A DNA stretch of 64,000 nt from Serinibacter arcticus (GCF_003121705.1 NZ_PYHR01000002.1:1674001-1738000); one strand, 5' to 3'. Positions 40,417 through 49,662 are shown, numbered from the stretch's first letter. Notes: generated by a model from the letters alone, not told the origin. Program-made: numbers and translations.

Positions 40417-41679
40417 GTGTCGAACCGTCTGCAGATCACCGCAGCCTCCCCCGATCCCGCGCTCCTCACGCTCCCGTGGCACATCCCGCTGGAGGAGTGG
40501 CCGGAGGAGGTGCTGGCCGCGCTCCCCCGCGGGCTGTCGCGCCACGTGGTCCGGTTCGTCAAGCTCTCGGGGCGCGTGATCGCCGTCAAGGAGATCGGCG
40601 AGACCGTGGCCCACCGCGAGTACGAGCTGCTCCGCCAGCTCTCGCGGATCGACGTCCCCTCCGTCGAGCCGGTCGGCGTCATCACCGGCCGCCGCAGCCG
40701 CGACGGCGAGGAGCTCAACTCGGTCCTCATCACCGAGCACCTCCAGTTCTCGCTGCCCTACCGCGCGTTGTTCAGCCAGTACCTGCGACCCGACACCGCG
40801 ACACGCCTCATCGACGCCCTGGCCGTCCTGCTCGTGCGCCTGCACCTCAACGGCTTCTACTGGGGCGACGTCTCGCTCTCCAACACGCTGTTCCGGCGCG
40901 ACGCCGGCGCCTTCGCCGCCTACCTCGTCGACGCCGAGACCGGTGACCTCCAGGAGCGCCTCACCGACGGTCAGCGCGGCTACGACCTCGAGATCGCCCG
41001 CGTCAACGTCATCGGCGAGCTGATGGACCTGGAAGCAGGCGAGATCCTCGACTCCTCGGTCGACACCGTCACCGTCGGCGAGATGCTCGTCGTGCGCTAC
41101 GAGGAGCTCTGGAAGGAGCTGACGGTCTCGGAGTGGTTCGAGCCGGGCGACATGTGGCGCGTGCAGTCCCGCATCAGCCGCCTCAACCACCTCGGGTTCG
41201 ACGTCGGCGAGCTCGACATGTCCACGGACGTCGACGGCACCCGGATCCGCATCCAGCCCAAGGTCGTCGACGCCGGGCACCACCACCGCCGCCTCATGCG
41301 TCTCACGGGGCTGGACGTCCAGGAGAACCAGGCCCGCCGGCTGCTCAACGACATGGACGCCTACCGGGCGGCCATGGACCGCCAGGGCGAGGACGAGGAG
41401 TTCGTCGCGCACGACTGGCTGACGAACATCTTCGAGCCAGCGATCCGCGCCGTCCCCCGCGAGCTGCGCGGCAAGCTCGAGCCCGCGGAGATCTTCCACG
41501 AGCTGCTCGAGCACCGCTGGTACCGCTCGCAGGAGGCCCAGCGCGACCTCCCGCTGCTCGAGGCGGTGCCGACCTACATCGACCAGGTGCTGCGCCACCG
41601 GCCGGACGAGAAGGCGGTCCTCGGCCTCGACACGGCCACGCTCCGCGCGCTGGACGAGGACGACGAGATCATCGGCTGA
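40417..41679 (+). CDS. DUF4032 / lipopolysaccharide kinase-like protein
   Basis: A 420-residue protein conserved in actinobacteria. The N-terminal half has a degenerate kinase-like fold: VIAVKEIGE (Lys), HREYELLRQL (Glu), a RLHLNGFYWGDVSLSNTLF segment in place of the HxD catalytic loop (WGDVSLSN), and VDAETGD for the metal loop. The C-terminal half is the DUF4032 domain. It resembles InaA/WaaP-type kinases; substrate unknown. A GAAGGA site is seven bases before the GTG start. Confidence 0.85.
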   Translation: MSNRLQITAASPDPALLTLPWHIPLEEWPEEVLAALPRGLSRHVVRFVKLSGRVIAVKEIGETVAHREYELLRQLSRIDVPSVEPVGVITGRRSRDGEELNSVLITEHLQFSLPYRALFSQYLRPDTATRLIDALAVLLVRLHLNGFYWGDVSLSNTLFRRDAGAFAAYLVDAETGDLQERLTDGQRGYDLEIARVNVIGELMDLEAGEILDSSVDTVTVGEMLVVRYEELWKELTVSEWFEPGDMWRVQSRISRLNHLGFDVGELDMSTDVDGTRIRIQPKVVDAGHHHRRLMRLTGLDVQENQARRLLNDMDAYRAAMDRQGEDEEFVAHDWLTNIFEPAIRAVPRELRGKLEPAEIFHELLEHRWYRSQEAQRDLPLLEAVPTYIDQVLRHRPDEKAVLGLDTATLRALDEDDEIIG

Positions 41680-41710
41680 GAGCCGGGTCGGCCGAACCCG
41701 CACCACCCCG

Positions 41711-41762
41711 AGCACGACGACGGGCGCCCACCTCTCGCGAGGTGGGCGCCCGTCGTCGTGCT
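41711..41762. terminator. Bidirectional terminator, DUF4032 gene / rlmB
   Basis: A perfect 24-bp stem (41711-41734 with 41739-41762), loop TCGC, between convergent genes; among the strongest hairpins here. Confidence 0.85.
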
Positions 41763-41775
41763 ACCGGTCCTGAGC

Positions 41776-42753
41776 TCAGCCGCGAGCGCGCGCGACCTCG
41801 TAGAGCGCGAGCGACGCGGCGACGGAGGCGTTGAGGCTCTCCACGCTGGAGGTGATCGGGATCGAGGCGATCACGTCGCACGTGTCGCGCACGAGGCGCG
41901 ACAGCCCCTTGCCCTCGGCCCCGGCCACGAGCACCACGGGACCGTCGGCGACGTCGAGGTCGCCGATCTGGGTCGAGCCGTCGCCGGCCAGGCCGACGAC
42001 GAAGAACCCGGCCTGCTGGAAGTCGCGCAGCGTGCGGGTGAGGTTGGTCGCGCGGGCGACGGGCACCCGGGCGGCCGCACCGGCCGAGGTCTTCCACGCG
42101 GCGGCGTTCACGCCCGCGGAGCGACGCTCGGGGACGACGACGCCGTGGGCGCCGAAGGCACCGGCCGAGCGGATGATCGCGCCGAGGTTGCGGGTGTCGG
42201 TGACGCCGTCGAGCGCCACGATCAGACCGGCCGTCCTCGAGGCGAGCGCCGCCTCGATCAGGTCCTCCGGCTCCGCGTACTCGTACTCGCCGACAGTGAG
42301 CAGCACGCCCTGGTGGATGCCGCGCTCGGCGAGGTTGTCGAGCTCGACCTTGGTCGTCTCGATCAGGGGCACGCCCTGGTTCAGGGCGAGCCGGAGGATC
42401 TCGCGGACACGGTCGTCGGCCTCGACCGTCGAGAGCACGTAGAGCGTCTTGGCCGGGACGCCGGCGCGCAGCGCCTCGACGACCGAGTTGCGGCCGTAGA
42501 CCGTCTCGTCGCCGACGGCGCGGGCCGAGCTGCGGCTGCGGCCGGCCTGGCGGGAGCTCGCGGGGCGCTTCTCGTCGCGGCGTGCGGCCGCAGCGGCGCG
42601 CTTCGCGGCCGGGTGGTACGGACGGTCGACGGCCTTCGGCGTCGGGCCGCGTCCCTCGAGACCCTGCCGACGGTTGCCGCCGGAGCCGACGGTGGCGCCC
42701 TTCTTGCTGCCGGCCTTGCGCGTCGCGCCCCGCCGCTGGGAGTTTCCTGCCAT
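41776..42753 (-). CDS. rlmB: RlmB, 23S rRNA G2251 2'-O-methyltransferase
   Basis: SPOUT-fold rRNA methyltransferase of 325 residues. A basic disordered head (about 1-80) is followed by the substrate-binding domain (VYGRNSVVEALRAG) and the knotted SAM domain: DGVTDTRNLGAIIRSA, VLVAGAEGKGLS and IPITSSVESLNASVAASLALYE. I chose ATG 42753, two bases after the cysS stop; the open frame upstream is inside cysS and has no family similarity. cysS-rlmB is a common actinobacterial pair. Confidence 0.93.
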   Translation of the reverse strand: MAGNSQRRGATRKAGSKKGATVGSGGNRRQGLEGRGPTPKAVDRPYHPAAKRAAAAARRDEKRPASSRQAGRSRSSARAVGDETVYGRNSVVEALRAGVPAKTLYVLSTVEADDRVREILRLALNQGVPLIETTKVELDNLAERGIHQGVLLTVGEYEYAEPEDLIEAALASRTAGLIVALDGVTDTRNLGAIIRSAGAFGAHGVVVPERRSAGVNAAAWKTSAGAAARVPVARATNLTRTLRDFQQAGFFVVGLAGDGSTQIGDLDVADGPVVLVAGAEGKGLSRLVRDTCDVIASIPITSSVESLNASVAASLALYEVARARG

Positions 42754-42755
42754 CG

Positions 42756-44177
42756 TCACTGTCCCTTGATCGTCCAGCGGGCTCCGCCCGCCGCGTCCTC
42801 GACGACGACACCGGCCGCCGTCAGGACGTCGCGCAGCTCGTCCGCGCGCGTCCAGTCCTTCGCTTCTCTCGCCGCCCGACGCTGCGCCAGCACGCTCTCC
42901 ACGAGCGAGCCCAGCGCGTCCTGCACGGCCCCCGAACCGTCCGCACCGTGCCACAGGTGCGCCAGCGGGTCCAGGCCGAGAACGTCAAGCATCCCACGGA
43001 CCTGCAGCGCCGCGCTCCCGGCCGCCTCGGACTCTCCCGCCGCGAGGGCGGCGTTGCCCCGTCGGACGTGCTCGTGCACGACGGCGATCGCGGCGGCGAC
43101 GTTCACGTCGTCGTCCATCGCGGCGACGAAGTCCGCGGGCAGCTCGACGCTCGCGACGGCGTCGGAGGTCGCCTCCGCCGTGGCCTCGGCGGCCCGCGTC
43201 ACGAACCCGACCAGGCGCTCCCAGGTCGCGGCCGCCTCGGCGAGCGTGGCGTCGGAGAACTCGACCGTCGAGCGGTAGTGCACGCCCGCGAGCGCGAACC
43301 TGAGCACGGCCGGCGCCGTGCGCTCGAGCACCGCCGTCACGGACAGGTAGTTGCCGAGCGACTTGCTCATCTTCTCGCCGCCGGAGGTGACCCAGGCGTT
43401 GTGCAGCCAGTACTGCGCGAACCCGTAGCCGGCCGCGCGGCTCTGGGCCTGCTCGTTCTCGTGGTGGGGGAAGCGCAGGTCGATGCCGCCGCCGTGGATG
43501 TCGAAGCTCTCGCCGAGGTAGCGGCGTGCCATCGCGGAGCACTCCAGGTGCCACCCGGGCCGGCCGCGGCCGTACGGGGTGTCCCAGGACGCCGTCGCCG
43601 GCTCGGCGGCGCGCGGCGCCTTCCAGAGCGCGAAGTCGTGCGGACTGCGCTTGTCCGGTGCGGCGTCGGCGCTGCCGTCGACGCTGAGGTTCTCCAGCAG
43701 CTGGCGGGTCAGCGAGCCGTACTCGGGCAGCGAGCGCACGTCGAACCACACGTTGCCGGCGTCACCGACGTAGGCGTGGCCGCGCTCGACCAGCCGCGTC
43801 ATCAGCTCGACCATGTCGGTGACGTGGCCGGTGGCACGGGGCTCGTAGGTCGGCGCCTCGATGCCGATCGCCTCGTAGGCGGCGGTGAACATCCGCTCGT
43901 GGGTGTAGGCCCAGGCCCACCACGGGCGGTCGGCCTCCCCGGCCTTCGTGAGGATCTTGTCGTCGATGTCGGTGACGTTGCGCACGAGCGTGACGTCGTA
44001 GCCGGAGCGGCGCAGCCAGCGCACGAGGACGTCGAAGGCGACGGCGGAGCGCAGGTGACCGACGTGCGGCTCGCCCTGGACCGTGGCCCCGCAGACGTAC
44101 ATCCCGACCCGACCGGGGGTGAGGGGGATGAACTCGCGCACGGAGCGCGTGGCGGAGTCGTACAGGTGCAGGGTCAC
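42756..44177 (-). CDS. cysS: CysS, cysteinyl-tRNA synthetase
   Basis: Class I synthetase of 473 residues. HIGH-type PHVGHLRS, zinc-site Cys in [29 protein letters not shown] with zinc ligands, and KMSKS in [11 protein letters not shown]. The GTG at 44177 is chosen because TAGGGT (minus strand, 44185-44190) lies seven bases before it; the GTG at 44186 would overlap that box. It leads rlmB. Confidence 0.95.
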   Translation of the reverse strand: MTLHLYDSATRSVREFIPLTPGRVGMYVCGATVQGEPHVGHLRSAVAFDVLVRWLRRSGYDVTLVRNVTDIDDKILTKAGEADRPWWAWAYTHERMFTAAYEAIGIEAPTYEPRATGHVTDMVELMTRLVERGHAYVGDAGNVWFDVRSLPEYGSLTRQLLENLSVDGSADAAPDKRSPHDFALWKAPRAAEPATASWDTPYGRGRPGWHLECSAMARRYLGESFDIHGGGIDLRFPHHENEQAQSRAAGYGFAQYWLHNAWVTSGGEKMSKSLGNYLSVTAVLERTAPAVLRFALAGVHYRSTVEFSDATLAEAAATWERLVGFVTRAAEATAEATSDAVASVELPADFVAAMDDDVNVAAAIAVVHEHVRRGNAALAAGESEAAGSAALQVRGMLDVLGLDPLAHLWHGADGSGAVQDALGSLVESVLAQRRAAREAKDWTRADELRDVLTAAGVVVEDAAGGARWTIKGQ

Positions 44178-44184
44178 GACGTCC

Positions 44185-44190
44185 ACCCTA
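44185..44190 (-). promoter_or_regulatory. -10 element (TAGGGT) of cysS, leaderless type
   Basis: TAGGGT is 7 bases before GTG 44177 and rules out the GTG at 44186. Confidence 0.5.
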
Positions 44191-44198
44191 GCGACGAC

Positions 44199-44234
44199 GA
44201 GGCCCGGAGCCGCTGCGGAGCCGCTCCGGGCCTC
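44199..44234 (-). terminator. Terminator of carD
   Basis: A perfect 12-bp stem GAGGCCCGGAGC/GCTCCGGGCCTC (44199-44210 with 44223-44234), 12-base loop, 49 bases past the carD stop on the minus strand. Confidence 0.7.
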
Positions 44235-44283
44235 GTCGGTGACACGCTGCGCCCTCGGCGGTCAGGCCGGGGGCGATGGTCGA

Positions 44284-44766
44284 TCAGGACGCGAGAACCT
44301 CGTCGAGGATGGCCTCGGCCCTGTCCTCGTCGGTCTTCTCGGCGAGCGCGAGCTCGGACACCAGGATCTGGCGAGCCCGGGCGAGCATGCGCTTCTCGCC
44401 GGCCGACAGACCGCGGCTGGTGTCGCGGCGGGAGAGGTCGCGGACGACCTCGGCCACCTTGATGACATCACCCGACGCGATCTTCTCGACGTTCGCCTTG
44501 TAGCGACGCGACCAGTTCGTGGGCTCCTCGGTGTACTCGGCGCGCAGCACCTCGAACACCTTGTCGAGCCCTTCGCGGCCCACGACGTCGCGAACGCCGA
44601 CGAGGTCGACATTCTCTGCCGGGACCTCGATCTTCAGATCGCCCTGGGCGATCTTGAGAGTGAGATAGATCTTCTCCTCGCCGCGCAGCACGCGCGTGGA
44701 GATCTTCTCGATGAGAGCCGCACCGTGGTGCGGGTAGACAACAGTCTCGCCGACCTCAAAAGACAT
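44284..44766 (-). CDS. carD: CarD-family RNA polymerase-binding regulator
   Basis: A 160-residue transcription factor that binds RNA polymerase beta and stabilises open promoters, controlling rRNA and growth in actinobacteria. The N-terminal Tudor-like domain starts [20 protein letters not shown]; the helical DNA-contact domain includes [17 protein letters not shown] with its conserved Trp. An AAAGGGGAG site precedes the ATG; TAGACT on the minus strand at 44793-44798 is the probable -10. Confidence 0.96.
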   Translation of the reverse strand: MSFEVGETVVYPHHGAALIEKISTRVLRGEEKIYLTLKIAQGDLKIEVPAENVDLVGVRDVVGREGLDKVFEVLRAEYTEEPTNWSRRYKANVEKIASGDVIKVAEVVRDLSRRDTSRGLSAGEKRMLARARQILVSELALAEKTDEDRAEAILDEVLAS

Positions 44767-44951
44767 CTAGGGCACTCCCCTTTCCACGGCTTAGTCTACC
44801 ACGGGTAAAGAGCAGGACTTCCCGCCCCACCTGCACGAATACCCCTGTCGGAGCGAATTGTCCGCCCGGTCCGGGCGGACGTGACGTGCGGCGTCGTGCG
44901 CCCGCTCCCGGTACGGTGAGGGGGTCCGCTCACGTCCTGCCTGGAGGATGC

Positions 44952-45455
44952 ATGTCCCGCACCGTCACCCGGCTCGCCACTGGCGTCGTCGCCGGCGGCC
45001 TCGCCCTCGTCCTCTCGGCCTGCTCGCCGGTCCTGACCACGAAGCCGTACGCCTCGAGCGACGGTGCCCGCGTCACGTGGGAGGGCTCGAACTCGGTCAA
45101 GGGCGAGAACGTCCTCGTCCTCGCCGCCGCGGAGGGCGGTCCCGCCCGGATCGTCGGCGGCCTCACGAACATGACCTCCGAGAGCGTCGAGCTCACCTTC
45201 GGCTTCGTCGACGGCGAGTCCGAGACCCTCACCATCAACCCCCGCAGCACCGTGCTGCTCAACGGGACGGGCGAGAACGACGTCGTCCTGCAGGACGTGC
45301 CCGTCGGGCCCGGGGCGATCGTCCAGATGTCGTTCTCCACCCGGACGCTCGGCGAGGTCGTCCTGCCCATCCCGGTGCTCGACGGCACGCTCGAGGCCTA
45401 CGCCGATCTCGTCCCCGAGCCGTACGAGGTGCAGCCGGCGGGCGCCGGCGGCTAA
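44952..45455 (+). CDS. Hypothetical lipoprotein
   Basis: A 167-residue protein with a clear lipoprotein signal (lipobox LSAC near residue 24) and a beta-rich domain after it (YASSDGARVTWEG, VGGLTNMTSESVELTFGF). It resembles copper-chaperone-like/DUF461-type lipoproteins only in overall form: conserved Met/His ligands are not evident. A GGAGG site precedes the ATG, and a TACGGT box (about 44913) may be the promoter. Convergent with regX3. Confidence 0.75.
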   Translation: MSRTVTRLATGVVAGGLALVLSACSPVLTTKPYASSDGARVTWEGSNSVKGENVLVLAAAEGGPARIVGGLTNMTSESVELTFGFVDGESETLTINPRSTVLLNGTGENDVVLQDVPVGPGAIVQMSFSTRTLGEVVLPIPVLDGTLEAYADLVPEPYEVQPAGAGG

Positions 45456-45470
45456 CCGCCCTCCGCTCGC

Positions 45471-45514
45471 GACGACGACGCCCGGCCGGGTCTCCCCGGC
45501 CGGGCGTCGTCGTC
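45471..45514. terminator. Bidirectional terminator, lipoprotein / regX3
   Basis: A perfect 20-bp stem (45471-45490 with 45495-45514), loop TCTC, between convergent genes. Confidence 0.85.
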
Positions 45515-45520
45515 CGTGGC

Positions 45521-46213
45521 TCAGGTGACGAGCTTGTAGCCGAGCCCTCGCACCGTCACGAGGACGGCCGGCTGGCTGGGGTCGCTCTCGATCTTGGAGC
45601 GCAGCCGCTTGACGTGGACGTCGAGCGTCTTGGTGTCGCCGACGTAGTTCGCCCCCCAGATGCGGTCGATCAGCTGCCCCCGGGTGAGGACGCGGTCGGG
45701 GTTGCGCAGGAACATCTCCAACAGCTCGAACTCCCGCAGCGGCACGGCCACCAGCTCGCCGTCGACGTTCACCTCGTGACGCTGCGTGTCCATGACGATG
45801 CGCCCGACGCTGATCACGTCCGCCGCCTCCTCGCCCTCGCCGCCGACGAGCTCGCCCCGCCGGCGCAGCACCGCCCGCATCCGCGCGAGCAGCTCGCGGT
45901 AGGAGTAGGGCTTGGTGACGTAGTCGTCGGCGCCGAGCTCCAGGCCGACCACCTTGTCGATCTCGTCGTCCTTCGCCGTCAGCATGATGACCGGGACGTC
46001 GCTCGTGCGTCGCAGCTCGCGACACACCTCCGTGCCGTCCATGCCGGGCAGCATCAGGTCGAGCAGGACGAGGTCGGCGCCGCCCTGACCGAAGAGCTCG
46101 ACGGCCTCGGTGCCCGAGGCCGCCTGGACGACGTCGAAACCGTCCTTCTCGAGGCGGTAGGCCAGCGGGGCGCGGTAGGACTCCTCGTCCTCGACGAGCA
46201 GGATGCGGGTCAT
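45521..46213 (-). CDS. regX3: RegX3-type response regulator (OmpR family)
   Basis: A 230-residue regulator. Receiver domain with acidic pocket VEDEES, phosphorylated Asp in LVLLDLMLPG, and MLTAKDD and TKPYSYREL (Lys); then an OmpR winged helix (about 130-228, VPLREFELLEMFLRN, RLRSKIE). It pairs with SenX3 upstream (ATGA overlap) and lies opposite phoU, the standard actinobacterial phosphate-sensing locus. Confidence 0.93.
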   Translation of the reverse strand: MTRILLVEDEESYRAPLAYRLEKDGFDVVQAASGTEAVELFGQGGADLVLLDLMLPGMDGTEVCRELRRTSDVPVIMLTAKDDEIDKVVGLELGADDYVTKPYSYRELLARMRAVLRRRGELVGGEGEEAADVISVGRIVMDTQRHEVNVDGELVAVPLREFELLEMFLRNPDRVLTRGQLIDRIWGANYVGDTKTLDVHVKRLRSKIESDPSQPAVLVTVRGLGYKLVT

Positions 46214-47442
46214 GCGGGTCCTTCCGTTCGGTGGCGCCCGGTGACGAGCGTGCCGGTGGTCGCGTCGGCGGTCGACGCCGGGGCGTCCTCGCCGGAGGAG
46301 GGGTCGGTGGGACGGGCCGCGGGGATGCGGAGGGTGAAGGTCGAGCCGCGGCCCGGCGTCGACCACACCGTGACCTCGCCGCCGTGGTCGGCGGCGACGT
46401 GCTTGACGATCGACAGACCGAGGCCGGTGCCGCCGGTCTGGCGCGACCGGGCGGGATCGACGCGGTAGAAGCGCTCGAACACCCGCGGCAGGTTGGTCGG
46501 GTCGATCCCGATCCCCTGGTCCACGACGGCGATCTCGACCAGGTCGTCCTCACCGTGCCGCACGGCGACGGCGATGCGCGTCCCCGGCTCCGAGTAGCGC
46601 AGCGCGTTGTCGAGCAGGTTGCGCAGGGCGGTCACCAGCAGCGCCGGGTCACCGTGGACGGCGAGGTCGCCGCCCCGGCCGGCGCGGATGGCGATGTCGC
46701 GCGCTCGCGCCTCGACCCCGGCACGCTCGACGGCCTCGTCGACGATGTCGTCGACGAGCACGCTCCGCGCCTCGAGCTGGACGTCGGCGTCCTGCAGCCG
46801 CGAGAGGTCGATGATGTCCTGCACCAGGCCGGACAGCCGACGGGACTCGCGTCCCATGCTCTCGGCGAAGGTCCGGACGGCCTCGGGGTCGTCGGCCGCG
46901 TCGGTGATCGTCTCGGCGAGGAGGGCGATGGCCCCGACCGGGGTCTTCAGCTCGTGGGACACGTTGGCGATGAAGTCCCGCCGCACGTCGTCGAGCCGGA
47001 TCTGCGCGGTGCGGTCCTCCGCGAGGATGAGGACGCGGCCCCGCGTCAGCGAGACGACCTGGACCGAGGCGACGAAGCGGCCCGACCCGACGGCGGGTCC
47101 GCGGGGCAGCGACAGCTGGACCGCTCGCGACCCACCCTCGAGCCTCGCCTCCACGACCAGCCCGACGAGCTCGGCGTGCGCGAGGCGACCACCGCGGATG
47201 ATCCCGAGGGCGTGGGCGGGGGCGCTGGCCCGCAGCACCTCGTCGTCGGGCCCGAGCACGACCGAGGTGGAGGGGAGGTGCGCGAGCAGGCTCGACAGGT
47301 CGCTGCCGACGTCGGCGTCCGCGCTCCCCCGCTCCTGGGACGAGCGCTGGGCCCGCTCGCTCAGCCGGAACGAGAGGACGCCGACGACGATCACCAGCAG
47401 CGCCAGCAGCACTGCGGTGACGATGCCCAACGAGTCACTCAC
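46210..47442 (-). CDS. senX3: SenX3-type sensor histidine kinase
   Basis: A 410-residue kinase: one N-terminal helix (about 7-26), a PAS-like sensory region (about 50-150), HisKA with FIANVSHELKTPVGAI (His phosphoacceptor) and an HATPase domain with N-box LRNLLDNALRYS and G-boxes DQGIGI and GGTGLGLSIVKH. The single helix and PAS match SenX3, not a two-helix sensor. I chose GTG 47442: TAGGGT lies seven bases upstream. Confidence 0.92.
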   Translation of the reverse strand: MSDSLGIVTAVLLALLVIVVGVLSFRLSERAQRSSQERGSADADVGSDLSSLLAHLPSTSVVLGPDDEVLRASAPAHALGIIRGGRLAHAELVGLVVEARLEGGSRAVQLSLPRGPAVGSGRFVASVQVVSLTRGRVLILAEDRTAQIRLDDVRRDFIANVSHELKTPVGAIALLAETITDAADDPEAVRTFAESMGRESRRLSGLVQDIIDLSRLQDADVQLEARSVLVDDIVDEAVERAGVEARARDIAIRAGRGGDLAVHGDPALLVTALRNLLDNALRYSEPGTRIAVAVRHGEDDLVEIAVVDQGIGIDPTNLPRVFERFYRVDPARSRQTGGTGLGLSIVKHVAADHGGEVTVWSTPGRGSTFTLRIPAARPTDPSSGEDAPASTADATTGTLVTGRHRTEGPA

Positions 47443-47449
47443 GACCCTG

Positions 47450-47455
47450 ACCCTA
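47450..47455 (-). promoter_or_regulatory. -10 element (TAGGGT) of senX3, leaderless type
   Basis: TAGGGT on the minus strand is 7 bases before GTG 47442. Confidence 0.5.
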
Positions 47456-47503
47456 CGACCGCGCCGCACCGACCGCAGACCGGGTCCGCGCCGCGCGGCG
47501 GGT

Positions 47504-47532
47504 GTTCATCCCGGCATCACCCGTCGTTCACC
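47504..47532 (+). promoter_or_regulatory. PHO-box-like direct repeats between senX3 and phoU
   Basis: Three units in exact 11-bp steps: GTTCATC at 47504, CATCACC at 47515 and GTTCACC at 47526. This matches the 11-bp direct-repeat code (GTTCACC-type) bound by PhoP/RegX3 regulators in actinobacteria, at the expected locus. Binding is inferred. Confidence 0.65.
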
Positions 47533-47619
47533 TCCTCGTCCGGTTGTGACAGCATCGGCGTGGCAGTCTCTGGCGGAAGGCACGACCGGCACGGCCGGAC
47601 ACGAACTGAGGAGCACACG

Positions 47620-48294
47620 GTGCGGGAGATCTTTCGGCAGGACCTGGAGCAGGTGGGCGACGACCTGGTCCTGATGGCACAGAAGGTGCGCACCGCGATG
47701 TCCGACGCGACGGCGGCGCTTCAGAACGGCGATCTGGCCCGCGCCGAGCGCGTGATCGCCTCCGACCACGAGATCGACCAGGTGCACGACTCGCTCGAGG
47801 CGCAGTGCGTCACCCTCCTGGCCCGCCAGCAGCCCGTCGCGACGGACCTGCGCATCGTCGTGACCGGCCTGCGGCTCTCCGCGACGCTCGAGCGCATGGG
47901 CGACCTCGCCCGCCACGTCGCCGACGTCGCCCGCGGCCGCTACCCCGACCTCGCCCTGCCGCCGATGGCGAAGGACCTCTTCGACCAGGTCGTCACGGCG
48001 GTCAACGCCGTGGCGAACGACGTCGTCGACCTCCTCGAGGGCCACGACCTCGCGCTGGCGACCCGTGTGCTCGAGGACGACGACAAGCTCGACGCCCTCC
48101 ACAAGGAGACCTTCCGCCTGATGCTGGCGCCGTCGGCCGACGTCACCGGCCTCACGGCGCAGCAGCTCGTGGACATCACGCTCCTGGGCCGCTACTTCGA
48201 GCGCTTCGGCGACCACTCCGTGTCGGTCGCGCGCCGCATCATGTTCCTCGTCACCGGCGACCCGAGCGCGCACGTCGAGGCCGTCCAGAGCTGA
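47620..48294 (+). CDS. phoU: PhoU, phosphate-signalling negative regulator
   Basis: A 224-residue two-repeat helical-bundle protein that mutes the SenX3-type kinase when phosphate is plentiful. Repeat signatures RVIASDHEIDQVHDSLEAQC and RYFERFGDHSVSVARRI are typical metal-binding helices (ExxxD). The GTG has a GAGGAG site seven bases upstream. It is divergent from senX3 with PHO-type repeats between; no pst genes are in the window. Confidence 0.94.
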   Translation: MREIFRQDLEQVGDDLVLMAQKVRTAMSDATAALQNGDLARAERVIASDHEIDQVHDSLEAQCVTLLARQQPVATDLRIVVTGLRLSATLERMGDLARHVADVARGRYPDLALPPMAKDLFDQVVTAVNAVANDVVDLLEGHDLALATRVLEDDDKLDALHKETFRLMLAPSADVTGLTAQQLVDITLLGRYFERFGDHSVSVARRIMFLVTGDPSAHVEAVQS

Positions 48295-48320
48295 CACCTC
48301 CCGCACTCCCCGCGTACGGC

Positions 48321-48350
48321 GAAGGCCCCGTCCACCCGGACGGGGCCTTC
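48321..48350. terminator. Bidirectional terminator, phoU / gpmA
   Basis: A perfect 13-bp stem GAAGGCCCCGTCC/GGACGGGGCCTTC, loop ACCC, between convergent genes. Confidence 0.8.
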
Positions 48351-48380
48351 GTCGTGCGTGCGGTCGGTCGTGGCGCGGGG

Positions 48381-49118
48381 TCAGCGACCCTGGTTGGCCA
48401 CGGCGGCGATCGCGGCGGCGGCAGCGTCGGCGTCGAGGTAGGTGCCACCGGCCTTGACGGGCACCAGGTTCTCGTCGAGCTCGTACACCAGCGGGATGCC
48501 CGTGGGGACGTTGAGCCCGGCGATCGTGGCGTCGTCGATGCCGTCGAGGTGCTTGATGATCGCGCGGAGCGAGTTGCCGTGGGCGGCCACCAGGACGGTC
48601 TTGCCGTCCTTCAGGTCGGGCACGACGGCGCTCTCCCAGTAGGGCAGGGCACGGACGAGCACCTGGGCCAGGGCCTCGGCGCGCGGGATCGGCTCACCGG
48701 CGTAGCGGGCCTCGCTGTCCTGGGAGTACTCCGAGCCCAGCTCGATGTCCGGCGGCGGGACGTCGTAGGAGCGGCGCCAGAGCATGAACTGCTCCTCGCC
48801 GTACTCCTCGAGCGTCTGCTTCTTGTCCTTGCCCTGGAGCGCACCGTAGTGACGCTCGTTCAGGCGCCAGGAGCGCTTGGTCTCGATCCAGTGGCGGTCG
48901 GCGGAGTCGAGGGCGAGGTTCGCCGTCGTGATCGCGCGGCGCAGGAGCGACGTGTGCACGACGTCCGGGAGGATGCCGGCCTCGGCCAGCAGGCGACCGC
49001 CGCGCTTGGCCTCCTCGACGCCCTTCTCGGACAGGGCCACGTCCACCCAGCCGGTGAACAGGTTCTTCGCGTTCCACTCGCTCTCGCCGTGGCGGAGCAG
49101 TACCAGGGTGTAGGTCAT
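48381..49118 (-). CDS. gpmA: GpmA, 2,3-bisphosphoglycerate-dependent phosphoglycerate mutase
   Basis: Glycolytic mutase of 245 residues. Catalytic [42 protein letters not shown] and second histidine [13 protein letters not shown] are complete. It lies beside phoU/senX3, as in other actinobacteria. CATGAT six bases before the ATG (49125-49130) suggests a leaderless transcript; a GGAGGC immediately before the ATG is too close to be an ordinary ribosome site. Confidence 0.95.
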   Translation of the reverse strand: MTYTLVLLRHGESEWNAKNLFTGWVDVALSEKGVEEAKRGGRLLAEAGILPDVVHTSLLRRAITTANLALDSADRHWIETKRSWRLNERHYGALQGKDKKQTLEEYGEEQFMLWRRSYDVPPPDIELGSEYSQDSEARYAGEPIPRAEALAQVLVRALPYWESAVVPDLKDGKTVLVAAHGNSLRAIIKHLDGIDDATIAGLNVPTGIPLVYELDENLVPVKAGGTYLDADAAAAAIAAVANQGR

Positions 49119-49124
49119 GCCTCC

Positions 49125-49130
49125 ATCATG
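49125..49130 (-). promoter_or_regulatory. -10 element (CATGAT) of gpmA, leaderless type
   Basis: CATGAT on the minus strand is 6 bases before ATG 49118. Confidence 0.4.
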
Positions 49131-49204
49131 GCGCACGACGGCGACGCGTGCAGGGCCCTTCTGCTCCTCGGGCACCCCCGGGTGACGTCATCGGGGCGGG
49201 GACG

Positions 49205-49238
49205 CCGAAGGCCCGCACCTACCGGTGCGGGCCTTCGG
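49205..49238 (-). terminator. Terminator of lsr2
   Basis: A perfect 15-bp stem (49205-49219 with 49224-49238), loop TACC, 41 bases beyond the lsr2 stop. Confidence 0.8.
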
Positions 49239-49278
49239 TGGAACTGTGCGACGGCGGTGCCGTGCTGGTCGGGGCTCG

Positions 49279-49614
49279 TCAGTGCGCAGCCTCGTAGGCC
49301 TCGCGCACCTCGGCCGGGATCCGGCCCCGCTCGCTGACCGTGTGGCCGTTCTCCGCCGCCCACGACCGGATGGTCGACGCGTCGGAGGACCGGCTCGCGC
49401 GGCCGCGGCCTCGAGGGGCGGCCGTGGCCTGCTTGCGACCGCCGGAGCGGCGACCCGCGCCGACCCAGGGGGCCAGGGCGTCACGCAGCTTGGCTGCGTT
49501 CGCGTCCGAGAGGTCGATCTCGTAGCTCGCTCCGTCGAGTCCGAAGCTCACCGTCTCGGCGGCGTCTCCGCCGTCGATGTCGTCCACGAGGACAACGCTC
49601 ACTCTCTGCACCAT
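49279..49614 (-). CDS. lsr2: Lsr2-family nucleoid-associated protein
   Basis: A 111-residue H-NS-like silencer of AT-rich DNA. The N-terminal dimerisation/oligomerisation domain (about 1-52, MVQRVSVVLVDDIDGGDAAE) is linked by a basic Gly/Arg stretch to the C-terminal DNA-binding domain (about 74-111, IRSWAAENGHTVSERGRIP), with the minor-groove RGR at 96-98. It has an excellent AGGAGG site. Unlike most genes here it has a canonical -35/-10 promoter and a leader with a hairpin. Confidence 0.95.
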   Translation of the reverse strand: MVQRVSVVLVDDIDGGDAAETVSFGLDGASYEIDLSDANAAKLRDALAPWVGAGRRSGGRKQATAAPRGRGRASRSSDASTIRSWAAENGHTVSERGRIPAEVREAYEAAH

Positions 49615-49630
49615 GAAGTTTTCCTCCTGT

Positions 49631-49658
49631 CCGCATTCCGGCGAAACCCGGAATGCGG
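49631..49658 (-). promoter_or_regulatory. Hairpin in the lsr2 leader
   Basis: A perfect 11-bp stem CCGCATTCCGG/CCGGAATGCGG with a 6-base loop (49642-49647) between promoter and ribosome site. It may stabilise the mRNA or control translation; role unknown. Confidence 0.5.
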
Positions 49659-49662
49659 CACC

